Part shown: positions 41,861 to 52,479 of the stretch, piece after piece
Position numbering within the stretch: position 1 is the first letter of the stretch
Layout: each line of letters starts with the position of its first letter
Assembly (NCBI GenBank): GCA_030220185.1
Contig: JASPKZ010003424.1
Location: 1,240,001 to 1,304,000, forward strand
Length of the DNA: 64,000 nt
DNA from: Diploptera punctata
Taxonomy: Eukaryota; Arthropoda; Insecta; Blattodea; Blaberidae
Direction: 5' to 3'
Translations under genes and position numbers: made by a program
The notes under the pieces: generated by a model
What the model was told of the DNA's origin: nothing
The model's input: only the letters and a program-made list of their open reading frames with translations
Databases searched by the model: none

Positions 41861-42387
41861 GCTTATATATTCAATAAACTAATCTATACGGCTATAATGG
41901 GCAGGTAGAGCTCAGAGCCGAAGAGAAGGCAATCTACCTAAGGGAAGGCACCCTAAAAAACAAAGCTGAAGCAAGTTGGGAGGCTGTAAGGTGGCAATCC
42001 CACCACCCAACTATATCTGCGCAACCCTTGTAAGGCGGCCAGATGAATTTTCTATTACTAAAAAGCGAAGGAGAAAGCCGGACGGAAACACTGATGATGG
42101 ACCAGGGAAGAAAAGGACAATGATAAAGAATAATTTACTATTGGCAAAATGGAATATAAGAGGGCTAAATAATAAACAGACAGAAGTTTTATATGAAGTG
42201 AAAAAGAAAAAGGCAAATATAATGCTCTTAACAGAAACAAAGAAAAAGTTGAAAGGGACACAGGATATAGAAGATCACCTCCTTGTATATCATGGTGTAG
42301 AAAGACAACAACGTGCAATAGCTGGAGTAGCTATAATGATAGACCCCATTTGGAGGAAGAAAATACATAGCTATACTTTTATATCAG
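41861..42387 (+). mobile_element. RTE-like non-LTR retrotransposon, 5' part (endonuclease N-terminus)
   Basis: A 5' UTR-like leader from about 41895, then coding: LLLAKWNIRGLNNKQTEVLY, KKKKANIMLLTETKKKLKGT, HLLVYHGVERQQRAIAGVAI. WNIRGLNNKQ and LLTETK are the first motifs of an APE-type endonuclease (Asn and Glu catalytic positions). The frame continues across a 2.5-kb insertion: SYTFIS here is resumed by TFISERIIIVRF at 44927. Confidence 0.85.
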
Positions 42388-42468
42388 CAGTGCTTTTAAC
42401 AAGCAGTACAAAAGATAATATCTTTAATAAGAATTTCAACATTAAAGAGTTAAACATAGCCATTAATA

Positions 42469-42590
42469 TTAAGTTATGTAGATAGGAAATAACACTATGA
42501 GGTTCTTTAATATTGTTTATTTTTTATCATTTCACTCACCTCATACTTCATAATGAAGTATGAGGTGAGTGAAATGATAAAAAATAAACA
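42469..42590 (-). mobile_element. 122-bp PLE hairpin with 13-bp target duplication
   Basis: Flanked by ATAGCCATTAATA at 42456-42468 and 42591-42603. An almost perfect hairpin with 38-bp arms (TGTTTATTTTTTATCATTTC, ACTCACCTCATACTTCAT) and no loop to speak of. The left side extends to the true PLE end (AGGAAATAACACTATGAGGT); the right side is truncated. Removing it and one duplication restores the host frame ELNIAINSLKSNKSPGADN, direct proof of the insertion boundaries. Confidence 0.93.
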
Positions 42591-42686
42591 ATAGCCATTA
42601 ATAGTTTAAAATCAAACAAATCTCCAGGAGCAGATAATATTCATGCAGAATTTCTCAAACACCTTGGCAATAAAGCCAAAACTCAA

Positions 42687-44087
42687 TTGCTCTCCCTTTA
42701 TAATCTTTCTTGGAACACAAAAGTTCCTGATGATTGGAAAAAAGCTATTATAATACCTATTTCGAAAACAAAAAAATCAACAAATACTTTTTCAAATTAT
42801 CGCCCAATAGCACTAACTAGTGTAATTGTTAAAACTATGGAAAAAATGATTTCAAATCGATTAAATTGGTATTTAGAAACCAATAATTTACTTTCACCCA
42901 ATCAAGCTGGATTTAGAGAATTACAATCAACAAATCAACAAATTGTACACCTAAGTCAAGCTATTAAAGACAGTTTCAACAGAAAAGAAGACACTCTGGC
43001 AATGTTCGTTGATTTCCAAGGAGCATATGACTCTATTTGGAGATATAAATTATTAGAAAAAATGCAGACTTTAGGCATTCAAGGGAATATGCTACTCTGG
43101 ATCAGCAATTTTCTCATCCAACGGTTCATCGCTACAAAGTATAATAATCACCTCTCTAAATACCAACAAACACATCGAGGTTTACCACAGGGTTCTGTAC
43201 TCAGTACCATTCTCTTCAATATCTACATTAATGATCTACCTAAGCATATAGAAAAGCTCGAAACGAAAACCCTGCTTTTTGCTGATGATGTTGTAATATG
43301 GGTTTCCAAACCGAAAAACCAAAGTCAACAATTAATAACCATAGCCCAACAATCACTAATACAGTTAGAGAATTGGACATCCCAGAACTTAATGAAGATA
43401 AATATACAGAAAACAAATTATCAACTATTTACATTAAGAAAGAAACCACTACCCATCACTCTGAAATTGGAGGGTGAATTATTAACTCAAACACATGAAG
43501 CAAAATATTTAGGAATAACTCTGGACACAAAATTAACATGGAAGAAACACATGGAGAATATATGTACAAAGATAGAAACAAGGTTACCATTATTAAAACG
43601 ATTAGCAGGGAAAAAGTGGGGTTGCAACACACAAACCCTAAACACCTTCTACCAAATGTACATAAAACCTGTACTTCAATATTGTGAAGAAATCCTAGTA
43701 ACTACTAAAGTGGAAAAACTTAATAAATTGCAGAACCAAATCCTCCGTCTGATAACAGGAGCCGTTAAAACAACACCAATCACTGCCATGCAAATCTTAA
43801 CAAATAACCCAAACATAGCATCTGAAATTGAGAAAACAGCAGTCACACAGTATGAAAAATTTTTAAGGCTACCCCATAATAACTGGACCCAAATAAAACC
43901 ACAAGTATGTTTAAAATCTCAGCAAAGCTTCCTAAGCATTGTACAAGAAATCAAACAGAAATTGCAACTTCCACATTCAAAAGAAAATATGCAGATGAGA
44001 ATCAACCCTCTAGAATTTTTGGAAATCGAATATAACCTTCATTTAACAGAAGACATCAAGAATCTGAAACTCCTCCATATATTTTAA
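42687..44087 (+). CDS. Reverse transcriptase of the nested I/Jockey-type element (466 aa, broken)
   Basis: Longest intact piece of the nested element. RT motifs in order: VPDDWKKAIIIPISKTKKS, ALTSVIVKTMEKMISNRLN, FVDFQGAYDSIW (first Asp), HRGLPQGSVLSTILFN, LFADDVVIWVSKP (catalytic DD), GITLDTKLTWKKHM. The start at 42687 is only where the open frame begins after the PLE insertion. The original frame entered from upstream. It ends in a premature stop caused by a frameshift at about 44075, just before the RNase H domain. Confidence 0.9.
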   Translation: MLSLYNLSWNTKVPDDWKKAIIIPISKTKKSTNTFSNYRPIALTSVIVKTMEKMISNRLNWYLETNNLLSPNQAGFRELQSTNQQIVHLSQAIKDSFNRKEDTLAMFVDFQGAYDSIWRYKLLEKMQTLGIQGNMLLWISNFLIQRFIATKYNNHLSKYQQTHRGLPQGSVLSTILFNIYINDLPKHIEKLETKTLLFADDVVIWVSKPKNQSQQLITIAQQSLIQLENWTSQNLMKINIQKTNYQLFTLRKKPLPITLKLEGELLTQTHEAKYLGITLDTKLTWKKHMENICTKIETRLPLLKRLAGKKWGCNTQTLNTFYQMYIKPVLQYCEEILVTTKVEKLNKLQNQILRLITGAVKTTPITAMQILTNNPNIASEIEKTAVTQYEKFLRLPHNNWTQIKPQVCLKSQQSFLSIVQEIKQKLQLPHSKENMQMRINPLEFLEIEYNLHLTEDIKNLKLLHIF

Positions 44088-44092
44088 AACAA

Positions 44093-44913
44093 ATGTCACT
44101 GGAAATGATAAATCTAAGATACCCAGCTCCTGAATGGATACATATTTTTACAGATGGCTCCAGCCTACCAAATGATGGTGGCACTGGTGCTGGTGCAGTA
44201 TGTCCACTTTTTTCCTTTTATCGTAAACTAAACACAAATTCAACAAACTTTGATGGCGAAATTCTAGCAATTTTTCTAAGTTTACAAAATCTTTTATATC
44301 ACATCCAAAAATTTACAAAAGTTGTAATTCTATGTGACTCCAAAGCAGCCATTCTTGCTATAACACGAGACACAACACCCAAAAGCATCAAAATTATCGA
44401 ATGTCACAAAATGATAAAACATTTATCCGTCTACATAAAAAAGTTGTACTTCAATGGATTCCGGCCCATTGTGGAGTGACAGGCAATGAAATAGCCGATT
44501 TTCTAGCCAAGAAGGGTAGCAAAATTGTTTCAAACCCAACTTCTGCTCCAGTTTCCTTTCACTCTATCAAAAGAATTATCTCAAATAAATACATCAATAA
44601 ACTTAGAGAAGAATACACCACCAAAACATCTGGAAAGGAATGGGAAAATCTTCAAGCTTATGACATTACTACATTACAAAGAAAATCTGCAGTAGCAACA
44701 TTCAGACTGCTAACGGGACATGACTGCTTGAATAAACACCTACACAGAATTGGCATAACAGATTCACCTAAATGCCCTTTTTGCAATTTAAATGAAGATA
44801 TGGAAAGAAACCATCTCCTCCGTTGTCCAGCTTTCGTAGAAGAGACCAGCCTTTCTGCTAAATATTGGAGTGCAAGAGAGCGAATGATTTCATTATCAAG
44901 TACTCGACATTAG
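44093..44913 (+). pseudogene. RNase H and C-terminal domain of the nested element, frameshifted
   Basis: Two overlapping frames (44093-44479 and 44401-44913) together encode an RNase H with Asp (TDGS), Glu (DGEI), Asp (CDSK) and the final Asp (EIAD). One frameshift near 44450 separates the last motif. The same domain in a separate fragment is at 61257-62132. The RNase H presumably helped remove RNA from the cDNA hybrid in the parental element. Confidence 0.85.
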
Positions 44914-44926
44914 ATACCAACCAACC

Positions 44927-47460
44927 ACTTTTATATCAGAAAGAATAATTATTGTCAGGTTTAAAATACAAAGAGGATATATGACAATAATAAGTATATA
45001 TGCACCAGAACAAGGGAAAAAAAGAAAAATTGAAACATTTTATAAAGAACTTCAAAAAGTAGTGAATAAAATAAATAAAAATGATTATATAGTTATTGGA
45101 GGTGATTTTAATGGAAGAATAGGGTGTCTTCCTATACCTGATATAATTGGTACACAAGGAGAAACAATAGAAAATGATAGTGGAAAAGAACTTCGACAAT
45201 TTGCAATATTTAATGAATACAGAATTACTAATACCTATTTTAGAAAGAAAGAAATACGTAAGTACATCTGGTCGGCTAGTGGATTAAGATCAATTATTGA
45301 TTATTTCTTGGTAAACAGAAAATTGATACCCTGGGTTACAGATGTAAGAGTATATAGAGGTTTCGATGTAGGAACAGATCATTTTCTCTTGACATGTAAT
45401 ATAAAATTATTAGAAAGATGGAGGAAACCAACAACAAGAAAAAATTTACAATGAAGAAACATATAAAGTGAATTTATTACAAGAAGAAAGTACAAGAAAG
45501 TTGTATGCAAGTAGATTATCTCAATATATATTACACCGAGACTTAAATAATATAGAAGAAGAATGGAGCAACATCGATTGGGCTCTAAAGAAAGCAGCAT
45601 ATGAAGTTCTAGGATTAAGAAGGAAAAATTGTAAGAAGAGAGGATTAAGAATATGGAATGACGAAATTAAAACAGTTATAGAGGAAAAGAAGAAAGCATA
45701 TTTACAATATTTACAAAAGAAAACCAAAGAAACAAAAGAAATATATTGTAACAAAAGAAAGGAAGCAAAGAAAATTGTTAGGAAATCCCACCAAGACAGT
45801 TGGGAACGATATGTATCTAATCTAGAACATGACCTACATGGACGACAATGGACTGCTTATAGAACAATTAAACATTTAAATAAGTCAGAAAAAGAAGCTG
45901 CATATGTACCTACATCAATATCAGAAGAACATTGGATAGAATATTTCAGAGACCTGTGGTACAACGAGAATGAAAACGAAGAAGAACCAAAATGTGAGAA
46001 TTTGAAAGTAGATAAAATACAAATGGAAGAACTGGAAGAATCGCTCAAATTAACAAATAATAGAAAAGCTAGCGGACCAGATGACATCAATTCAGAACTA
46101 ATTAAATATGCAGATATATTTTTTAAATTAAGATTCTTGAATTTTCTTAATATGTGTTGGGAGAATCATAATATACCAGCAACATGGAGGCAAGGTATAG
46201 TAAAACCAATTTACAAGAAAGGAGAAAGAAACCAACCATCTAATTACAGAGGCATTACCCTCCTAAATAGTGGATATAAAATCTATGCTAGAATAATAGC
46301 AAAACGAATACAACGAATTACTGAAGTAACACTAGCAGAAGAACAAAACGGGTTCCGAAAAGGAAGATCTAGTACCGATGGAGTATTTGCCCTGAATCAG
46401 ATAATAAACAAAAGACAAGAAAAAAACCTGGAAACACATTTGTTATTTATAGACTTAGATAAAGCATTTGATCGAGTAAACAGGGAAATATTGTGGAATA
46501 TCCTAAAAGAAAAAGGCCTCCCTATTCAGATTATAGAAACTGTTAAGAGCTTGTACTATGGAACAAATATTTGTATTGACCCTCAGTTGACAAAAAATAA
46601 GACATTTTTTCAAATAAACCAAGGAGTACGACAAGGGTGTTCACTCTCACCTATATTATTTAATATTTATATGGACGATATCCTAAAAGAATGGAAGAAG
46701 GTTTTAACTAATGAAGGAATATTAATTGATAATAAAGATAAAATAAATGCTTTATTATTCGCTGACGATGTTGTACTTTTAGCAGAATCTGAAAATGAGC
46801 TCCAAATGTTAGCATATAAATTTAAATTAATAGCCAATAGATATAATTGTAAAATATCAATACACAAGTCAAAAGTAATGGCATTTATTGGTAAATATGG
46901 AATTAGATCAAAAATTGTACTGGATAACAAAATAATAGAACAAGTATCACATTTCCAATATTTAGGATGTGATATAACTTATAGAGAAAATAAAGATATA
47001 GAAAATAAAGTAAATAAATTTCAGGCTATTTGTGGAACCATAAAAAGAACCTTAGGTCGGAAAACAAGGAAAGATACAAAACTTAAATTATATAAAACAA
47101 TGGCTGTTCCTTTGTTGTTGTATGGAAGTGAAAATTGGATAATGAAATAAAGGGATAAAAGCAGGATACAGACTGCGGAAATGCTGTTTTTACGTAATGT
47201 GAAAGGATCACAAGAGCGGATAGAATAAGGAATGAAACTATACGAGAAGAATTAAATATATATAAAATTGAAGATAAAATCAGCGAAAATAATAAGAAAT
47301 GGACAGAACACTTAATGAGAATGAACAACGAAAGAATACCAAAAAGAACCTTCCTGTATAATCCCAGAGGAACAAGAGATGTTGGCCGACCATGTAGAAG
47401 ATGGACTCCACTTTTAACTTCGCCGGAACAGGCTGCATAGCCTAAACCTTGTAGTAGAAG
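44927..47460 (+). mobile_element. RTE-like non-LTR retrotransposon, 3' part (endonuclease end, RT, tail)
   Basis: Resumes the element begun at 41861. Endonuclease: TIISIYAPEQGKK, YIVIGGDFNGRIG, SIIDYFLVNRK, GTDHFLLTCN (44981-45454). After one frameshift the RT ORF runs 45468-47150. The tail after 47150 is frameshifted but readable: RMNNERIPKRTFLYNPRG, then DVGRPCRRW. The 3' end is (GAA)n-like at about 47452-47467. The total parental length excluding insertions is about 3.0 kb, normal for RTE-like elements. Confidence 0.88.
45468..47150 (+). CDS. RTE-like reverse transcriptase, 560 aa, open
   Basis: Continuation of the RTE-like polyprotein after a frameshift at about 45455. Linker helices rich in Lys/Glu (KTVIEEKKKAYLQYLQKKTK) come first. 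The RT follows: NRKASGPDDINSELIKYAD, WRQGIVKPIYKKGERNQPSN, YRGITLLNSGYKIYARIIAK, EQNGFRKGRSSTDGVFALNQ, FIDLDKAFDRVNREILWNIL, QGVRQGCSLSPILFNIYMDD, INALLFADDVVLLAESENEL (catalytic DD). The tail is SHFQYLGCDITYRENKDIEN and LLYGSENWIMK. It ends about 70 codons before the usual C-terminus. The upstream frameshift means no full polyprotein. Confidence 0.92.
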   Translation: MNLLQEESTRKLYASRLSQYILHRDLNNIEEEWSNIDWALKKAAYEVLGLRRKNCKKRGLRIWNDEIKTVIEEKKKAYLQYLQKKTKETKEIYCNKRKEAKKIVRKSHQDSWERYVSNLEHDLHGRQWTAYRTIKHLNKSEKEAAYVPTSISEEHWIEYFRDLWYNENENEEEPKCENLKVDKIQMEELEESLKLTNNRKASGPDDINSELIKYADIFFKLRFLNFLNMCWENHNIPATWRQGIVKPIYKKGERNQPSNYRGITLLNSGYKIYARIIAKRIQRITEVTLAEEQNGFRKGRSSTDGVFALNQIINKRQEKNLETHLLFIDLDKAFDRVNREILWNILKEKGLPIQIIETVKSLYYGTNICIDPQLTKNKTFFQINQGVRQGCSLSPILFNIYMDDILKEWKKVLTNEGILIDNKDKINALLFADDVVLLAESENELQMLAYKFKLIANRYNCKISIHKSKVMAFIGKYGIRSKIVLDNKIIEQVSHFQYLGCDITYRENKDIENKVNKFQAICGTIKRTLGRKTRKDTKLKLYKTMAVPLLLYGSENWIMK

Positions 47461-47464
47461 AAGA

Positions 47465-47753
47465 AGAACTTATCAGCGATAAATATATTTACAAATGTCA
47501 TTATATTATTACAGTCTGTAACATCAATATTTAGGCCCATGATGGCCATAAAGTCAGGCAAAGGTGGGCGATGACTAAGTGACTCATCACATAAAATGTC
47601 TGGTGCAATCTCAACACTTTCAAGGAGTATTTCAATGTCACTTTCACTGTCACTAGAATCTATTTCTGATATTAGTTGATCACTTGAATCTTCTGCATAA
47701 ACAATTTCTACTGCTTCATCAATAGATATATACTTTTTACTTGATATAATCAT
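47465..47753 (-). pseudogene. piggyBac-like transposase, N-terminal part
   Basis: The minus strand from 47753: MIISSKKYISIDEAVEIVYA, EDSSDQLISEIDSSDSESDI, then IMGLNIDVTDCNNIMTFVNI, FIADK. The acidic, Ser/Asp-rich start with a SIDEAVEIVYAED helix is typical of piggyBac-like transposase N-termini. It continues at 41860 on the other side of the RTE-like insertion (IEYISKQTFTQ). Terminal inverted repeats and TTAA sites were not found with confidence. Confidence 0.7.
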
Positions 47754-47944
47754 TTACTTTTCTCGGTACACTCGAGTCATAAATATGTGCATGTCAGTCA
47801 CACTATCTTCTAACTCAGACTGTCGTCTTCAGTGTGTATTCTGAAAATACACTCTGCAAAACCGGGAATAACCATCAAACACACATGATTCATATAGATA
47901 AATGTACATTTATCTGCCATCTATCAGAGCAAGAACTAATTATA
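47754..47944. other. aPKC intron beside the piggyBac-like gene
   Basis: Probably 5' flank of the piggyBac-like element. No inverted repeat end recognised. Confidence 0.3.
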
Positions 47945-48200
47945 TTATTCTTTCTTCTTCTTCTTCTTCTTCTTCTTCTTCCTTCCAAGTATTAGTCCAA
48001 GGCCTGTTACGATCCTATAGAAAATTTTCCTTCCAGCGTTTCATAGGACGGCCCAATGATCTTCGTCCTCTTGGTATATAATTATAAACAGCTTTGGGGA
48101 TCCGATTTGAACTCATTCTTTCAAGATGGTGTTTCCAATTTAGTTGGTACTGTTTAATATATTCCAAAATTGGCGTAGTCTTCAATTCTTATATTATTCT
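47945..48200 (-). mobile_element. RTE-like 3' tail with (CTT)n
   Basis: (TTC)n at 47947-47980, then CCTTCCAAGTATTAGTCCAA, GGCCTGTTACGATCCTATAG and, on the minus strand, LNWKHHLERMSSNRIPKAV-type coding with RGRR. Same family as 36905-37400 and 12990-13158. Confidence 0.68.
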
Positions 48201-48494
48201 ACATACTTTTTAAACACAAAAAGTTGGCATGATTTCAAATCTGGCCATGGTTGTATACAGTAGATCTTACAGGTAAAATCAAATCCGACCATGGTCAGAT
48301 AGGGTCGCGAATATGTTAATATACGTAATCTATATATGTCTTCTTTCTGTATATTCCAAATTCTATCTTGTTTTCTTCATTTCTTGTCAAATTTAGATCT
48401 AAAAATGGAATATATCTATTAATTTCAGTTTCAATGGTACGATTTATAGATAGACTCTGAATATTTAGTAGTTTTAAAACATCATCTGTTTATT
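48201..48494. other. aPKC intron, small imperfect palindrome
   Basis: 48238-48300 contains ATCTGGCCATGGTTG and CGACCATGGTCAGAT as inverted partners about 30 bp apart. Otherwise nothing recognised. Confidence 0.35.
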
Positions 48495-49135
48495 TAATAT
48501 TTAAAGGAAGTAACACTATGACATTTATTTTAATTATTATGAGTTAGATTTTTTTGTGACTCGCCTTAGATTTGTAGTTTTGTTGCAGACCATGGTTTCA
48601 ACAGTGTACATGCATTTTCCAATACTTCTTTATTGTTGAATTGACGTTAGTGATCATGTAAGTTGATTTCTGCTCCCTCTGTTGGCTGACCGATGAACTT
48701 CCAAATCAATTTTTTTTTTCTTTTTCCCTGGGAATTTCAAAATTCATTATTTTCTCTTTATTCATGTGGATGTAAATTTTCTCCCAAATTATGAGTTCCT
48801 TAGGTTTATCTGTTTCAGTAATTTGGCCTTTGTTTCACTTTTGTGTTTTTCTGACGAAGCATGTACATCTATTGCAGATTTTTCTATTTCCCCATTTTTA
48901 ACATTTCTAAGGTGTTCCTTCAATCTTTTATTCAAGTTCCTTTTTGTTTTTACTATGTATATTTTTTCCATAATCTTTACAATAAATTTGATAAATCCCT
49001 GATTTGGTGCCTTCATCAATTTTTCATTTTTGTTGGTTTTAATTACCGTATTTATGCATGTATAGGCCACATTCAAGTTTTGCGATAATAAATTGGGGAA
49101 AAAATATTTGTCTGCTATTTTTGCTAGGAAGCAGT
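48495..49135 (-). mobile_element. Penelope-like element: GIY-YIG and 3' end, decayed
   Basis: The 3' end (AAAGGAAGTAACACTATGAC on the + strand) is at 48503. A hammerhead remnant with GAAAC, CATG, GTC lies near 48582-48592. C-terminal coding follows (ELIIWEKIYIHMNKEKIMNF). From 49139 to 48789 the frame encodes NTVIKTNKNEKLMKAPNQGF, TKRNLNKRLKEHLRNVKNGE, IEKSAIDVHASSEKHKSETK. The first GIY motif is damaged (IYIVKTKRN in place of YIGKTKRN). Confidence 0.8.
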
Positions 49136-49369
49136 ACAAAAGACAGAAGTAGGCCTACGCAATTTTTAAATCTGGCAATGTTGTAAATTTCAAAGCTTCT
49201 GTACCGGCAATGTAATGGTACATTCGGACTGCAGCTCAGTCATTAACACAAAGGTAACAGGGATGGTCAGTTGGTAGGTACAGCCTTCATTGCCATGCCT
49301 GTTCACTGTGTGTAAACATGGGTTGGTGTAGAGCAAGTTATATCTTCAAATTCGAGCTACAAGTAGTGC

Positions 49370-49378
49370 TCTATGCAG

Positions 49379-49409
<31 letters not shown>

Positions 49410-49745
49410 CACTGGCACTATCGAACCCGAAGGTTCATGGCAGCATGGACATAAGCTCTCCATACACCCCTATCCTGAGCTAATGCTTTCCAATCATTCC
49501 CTGTATAATCTACTTTCCCTCAAATCATAGTTAATGTTATTATCCCACCTCATTCTTGGTCTACCAACTGGGCGTTTTCCCTTTGGCTTTCCTACAAGAA
49601 GCTTCCATGCAAGTCTTTCATTCACCATACGTGCAACATGTCCTGCCCATCGCACTCTACGAGACTTAACTGTTCTTATTATATCTGGCTTCCTATAAAG
49701 ACCATGTAGTTCATTGGTATGTAGGCGCTATGCAGACAGAACACG
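49370..49745 (-). mobile_element. RTE-like non-LTR C-terminal fragment with (TAAG)n tail
   Basis: The minus strand encodes HELHGLYRKPDIIRTVKSRR, RVRWAGHVARMVNERLAWKL, LVGKPKGKRPVGRPRMRWDN and NWESI-like tail sequence, the end of an RTE-like polyprotein. It is bounded at its 3' side by (TTAC)n at 49379-49408. Well preserved over 300 bp but 5'-truncated. Confidence 0.78.
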
Positions 49746-50252
49746 GAAATAGGATAGCAGGAAGAAAGTTTGATGTGGATGAAAAAAAAGTCCAATGGTA
49801 GATCCAAACAAAACATGCACTTGAAAACACATCACAACATCGACAATCATTCCGGGAAAGAAAGTGAAATATCCACAGTTAGAAAGAGTTCTCCTAGATT
49901 ATGTATGGAAAACAAGGGCAGATGGATTTTCGGTTGTAATATCGCCAAGAATATGGAAATCCCTTATGATGAATTTAAGGCAAGTTACGGCTGGGCAAGG
50001 CGAATAATGACACTCACAACCTTGTAATTCGGTGGCGTTGATAATAAAAGTGTTCTAAATAGAGCATGTTTTCTAGTTATTTCATGTATAAGCCACACCC
50101 TAATTTTGAAACTTATATTTTAGGTAAAAAAAGTGTGGCCTATACTTGCATAAGTATGGTAATCTATTCAGGCTGTAATCATTTTTCAGTGCTAATTTAA
50201 TGTTAAATTTACTGAATTCTTTTAAACTTAATAAATGCCAAAGGATGGTATG
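49746..50252. other. aPKC intron, nothing firm
   Basis: 49780-50150 flanks show CCACACC.. and TTTTTACTTAC-like partners only loosely. A possible open frame at 49770-50027 has no features I recognise. Confidence 0.3.
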
Positions 50253-50267
50253 TAAATTTCAAGATAT

Positions 50268-50521
50268 AAGAATTAAATTAATCGTGATTATTTCATACCT
50301 CATACTTCTATATTTCTTTAAATACAGCACTGCAGTATCGGTAATTTCTTATCACCATCATCAGCTGTTTTCACGATTCAATCGTGAAAATAGCTGATGA
50401 TGTTGATACTGCAGTGCTGTATTTAAAGAAATATAGAAGTATGAGGTATGAAATAATCACGATTAATTTAATTCTTATGAATTTGAACCTCATAATGTTA
50501 AAAATTCCCAAATTTAATATA
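50268..50521. mobile_element. PLE snapback, 254 bp, with 15-bp target duplication
   Basis: Flanked by TAAATTTCAAGATAT at 50253-50267 and 50522-50536. The arms (AAGAATTAAATTAATCGTGA, CATACCTCATACTTCTATAT and complements) close near 50395. The right end continues to GAACCTCATAATGTTAAAAA, TTCCCAAATTT. The left arm keeps CTGATGA, T, GGTGAT/ATTACC, but with GATAC for GAAAC (minus strand). In the right arm the stem II region is deleted. Confidence 0.9.
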
Positions 50522-50536
50522 TAAATTTCAAGATAT

Positions 50537-51031
<495 letters not shown>

Positions 51032-51064
51032 TGACTAATTCACAAACTTGCTCTTTTCATTGAA

Positions 51065-51178
51065 CTATTAAAGGAAATATCTCTTTGAGGTTTAAAATAA
51101 AATTTAAATTAAATTATTTACACTTCACCTTACCACAGACAGGATATGAGGTGAGGTATAAAGAATTTTATTTTAAAT
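51065..51178. mobile_element. Short PLE hairpin just after the exon
   Basis: GGAAATATCTCTTTGAGGTT opens it. Arms with TTTACACTTCACCTTA and TATGAGGTGAGGTATAAA flank a short middle (CCACAGACAGGA). A variant of the PLE terminal architecture 35 bp downstream of the exon donor. Boundaries uncertain. Confidence 0.6.
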
Positions 51179-51435
51179 GTCCTTTTTCAGTTGAAATAGA
51201 CAAAACTTTTGGCTGTTGAATAACAAATGATGCACAATCCATGTAAAAATGGGCCACAGGTTATAAACTATATGGCCACATGTTACGAACTATATAAACT
51301 GTTATATTCCTATACATCTCTTCCTTCTCTCATGGTACCAATATATTTTCTTTTACTGCGATATCTACTGACTTCATTTGCTGCATCCTGTATTGTAATT
51401 TTAAAAAATATTAAGATAAATACTTTAAGTTATTC
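51179..51435. other. aPKC intron, nothing recognised
   Basis: No coding or repeat signature named. Confidence 0.4.
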
Positions 51436-51960
51436 AAAGTTAAAATTGGGAAACACATTATGAGGTTCTTAATTAGTAAATTAATGAGTCATTTTAACAT
51501 CTTACCTCATATTTCACGTTTTATCAAACATGGTAACTATAGTTTTCGAATGATCTTGTCATTCATTTTCAACCGCCATTATGACTACCGGATATTCGTT
51601 GGAATCTCCCTCTATAACGTTGCCATCTGGTGTTGATTTGACGAACTTCGAGATATCGTTGCCATCTGGTATTGATATTTATACAGAAGAACAAATTTAA
51701 ATCTATGAATTTCGACATTCCGGATGAACGTGACCTCATCTCGAAGTTCGTCAAATCAATACCAGATGGCAACGATATCTCGAAGTTCGTCAAATCAACA
51801 CCAGATGGCAACGTTATAGAGGGAGATTCCAACGAATATCCGGTAGTCATAATGGCGGTTGAAAATGAATGACAAGATCATTTGAAAACTATAGTTACCA
51901 TGTTTGATAAAACATGAAATATGAGGTAAGATGTTAAAATGACTCATTAATTTATTACTT
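51436..51960. mobile_element. PLE snapback, about 525 bp, with coding arms
   Basis: The left end AAAGTTAAAATTGGGAAACA, CATTATGAGGTTCTT is the PLE 3' end. The arms then run GTAAATTAATGAGTCATTTT, CATCTTACCTCATATTTCA and complements, with the turn near 51680. The right arm encodes a PLE C-terminus: MNFDIPDERDLISKFVKSIP, DGNDISKFVKSTPDGNVIEG, where the SKFVKS.PDGN module occurs twice (a 45-bp duplication). The right arm lacks the extreme 3' end. Confidence 0.85.
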
Positions 51961-52299
51961 TAAGTTATGTTCAGATATGTTTCATTAGATTTGATAAGGT
52001 TAGATATACCTTTAGTTTAGCTACATTTAGTTTATGTTATGATTTTATCTTAAGTTAGATTATATTTGCTTGGATGGTGGAATTGGAGGCAATGTACTGA
52101 GTGACATAATAAGAAATTGACAATTCTGTTTAACCCTTTGGGTGTCATGAGTCGATTAGATCGGCTCTGGTGCTCCTGTCTATTACCTGCCAGACAATAT
52201 ACTTAAACTACTTGCAAAGCCGATCACATCGGCAGGTGCGATTTAAATCTCTGACACAAGAGATTTTACCAGTGGCATGCAGAGGGTTAACCATCATAA

Positions 52300-52443
52300 T
52301 GGCGGTTGAAAATGAATGACAAGATCATTTGAAAACTATAGTTACCGTGTTTGAAAAACATGAAATATGAGGTAAGATGTTAAAATGACTCATTAATTTA
52401 TTAATTAAGAACCTCATAATGTGTTTCCCAATTTTAACTTTGA
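52300..52443 (+). mobile_element. 144-bp PLE 3'-end insertion with 13-bp target duplication
   Basis: Flanked by TTAACCATCATAA at 52287-52299 and 52444-52456. A simple 5'-truncated copy (no palindrome) of the element at 51436: TGGCGGTTGAAAATGAATGA, ATGAAATATGAGGTAAGATG, ATTAAGAACCTCATAATGTG, TTTCCCAATTTTAACTTTGA. It defines the natural 3' end of this subfamily exactly. Confidence 0.93.
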
Positions 52444-52479
52444 TTAACCATCATAACTAACTTGCATGATCCATCATCA

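Larger units (their letters stand above)
42388..44926 (+). mobile_element. I/Jockey-type non-LTR retrotransposon (RT plus RNase H), 5'-truncated, 13-bp target duplication
   Basis: Flanked by ACTTTTATATCAG at 42375-42387 and 44927-44939. Starts just upstream of the RT domain, so endonuclease and any ORF1 are missing. The RT (42605-44087) has SNKSPGADNIHAEFLKHLG, NYRPIALTSVIVKTMEKM, DFQGAYDSIW, RGLPQGSVLSTILFNIYIND and LLFADDVVIW. The RNase H (44093-44690) has IFTDGSSLPN, NFDGEI, ILCDSKAAI, QWIPAHCGVTGNEIADFLAK. A Cys-rich C-terminus follows (CPFCNLNEDMERNHLLRCPA). Frameshifts near 44075 and 44450 and an inserted 122-bp PLE hairpin (42469-42590) inactivate it. Confidence 0.9.

Noticed and set aside
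47465..47753. Independent small acidic protein gene
   Set aside because: The composition and the SIDEAVEIVYAED segment fit a piggyBac-like N-terminus, and the rest of that gene lies on the other side of the RTE-like insertion in the same orientation.
49770..50027. 85-codon plus-strand frame (rich in Lys/Asn, with GWARRIMTL)
   Set aside because: No conserved motif, no splice or repeat context; not enough to call a gene.
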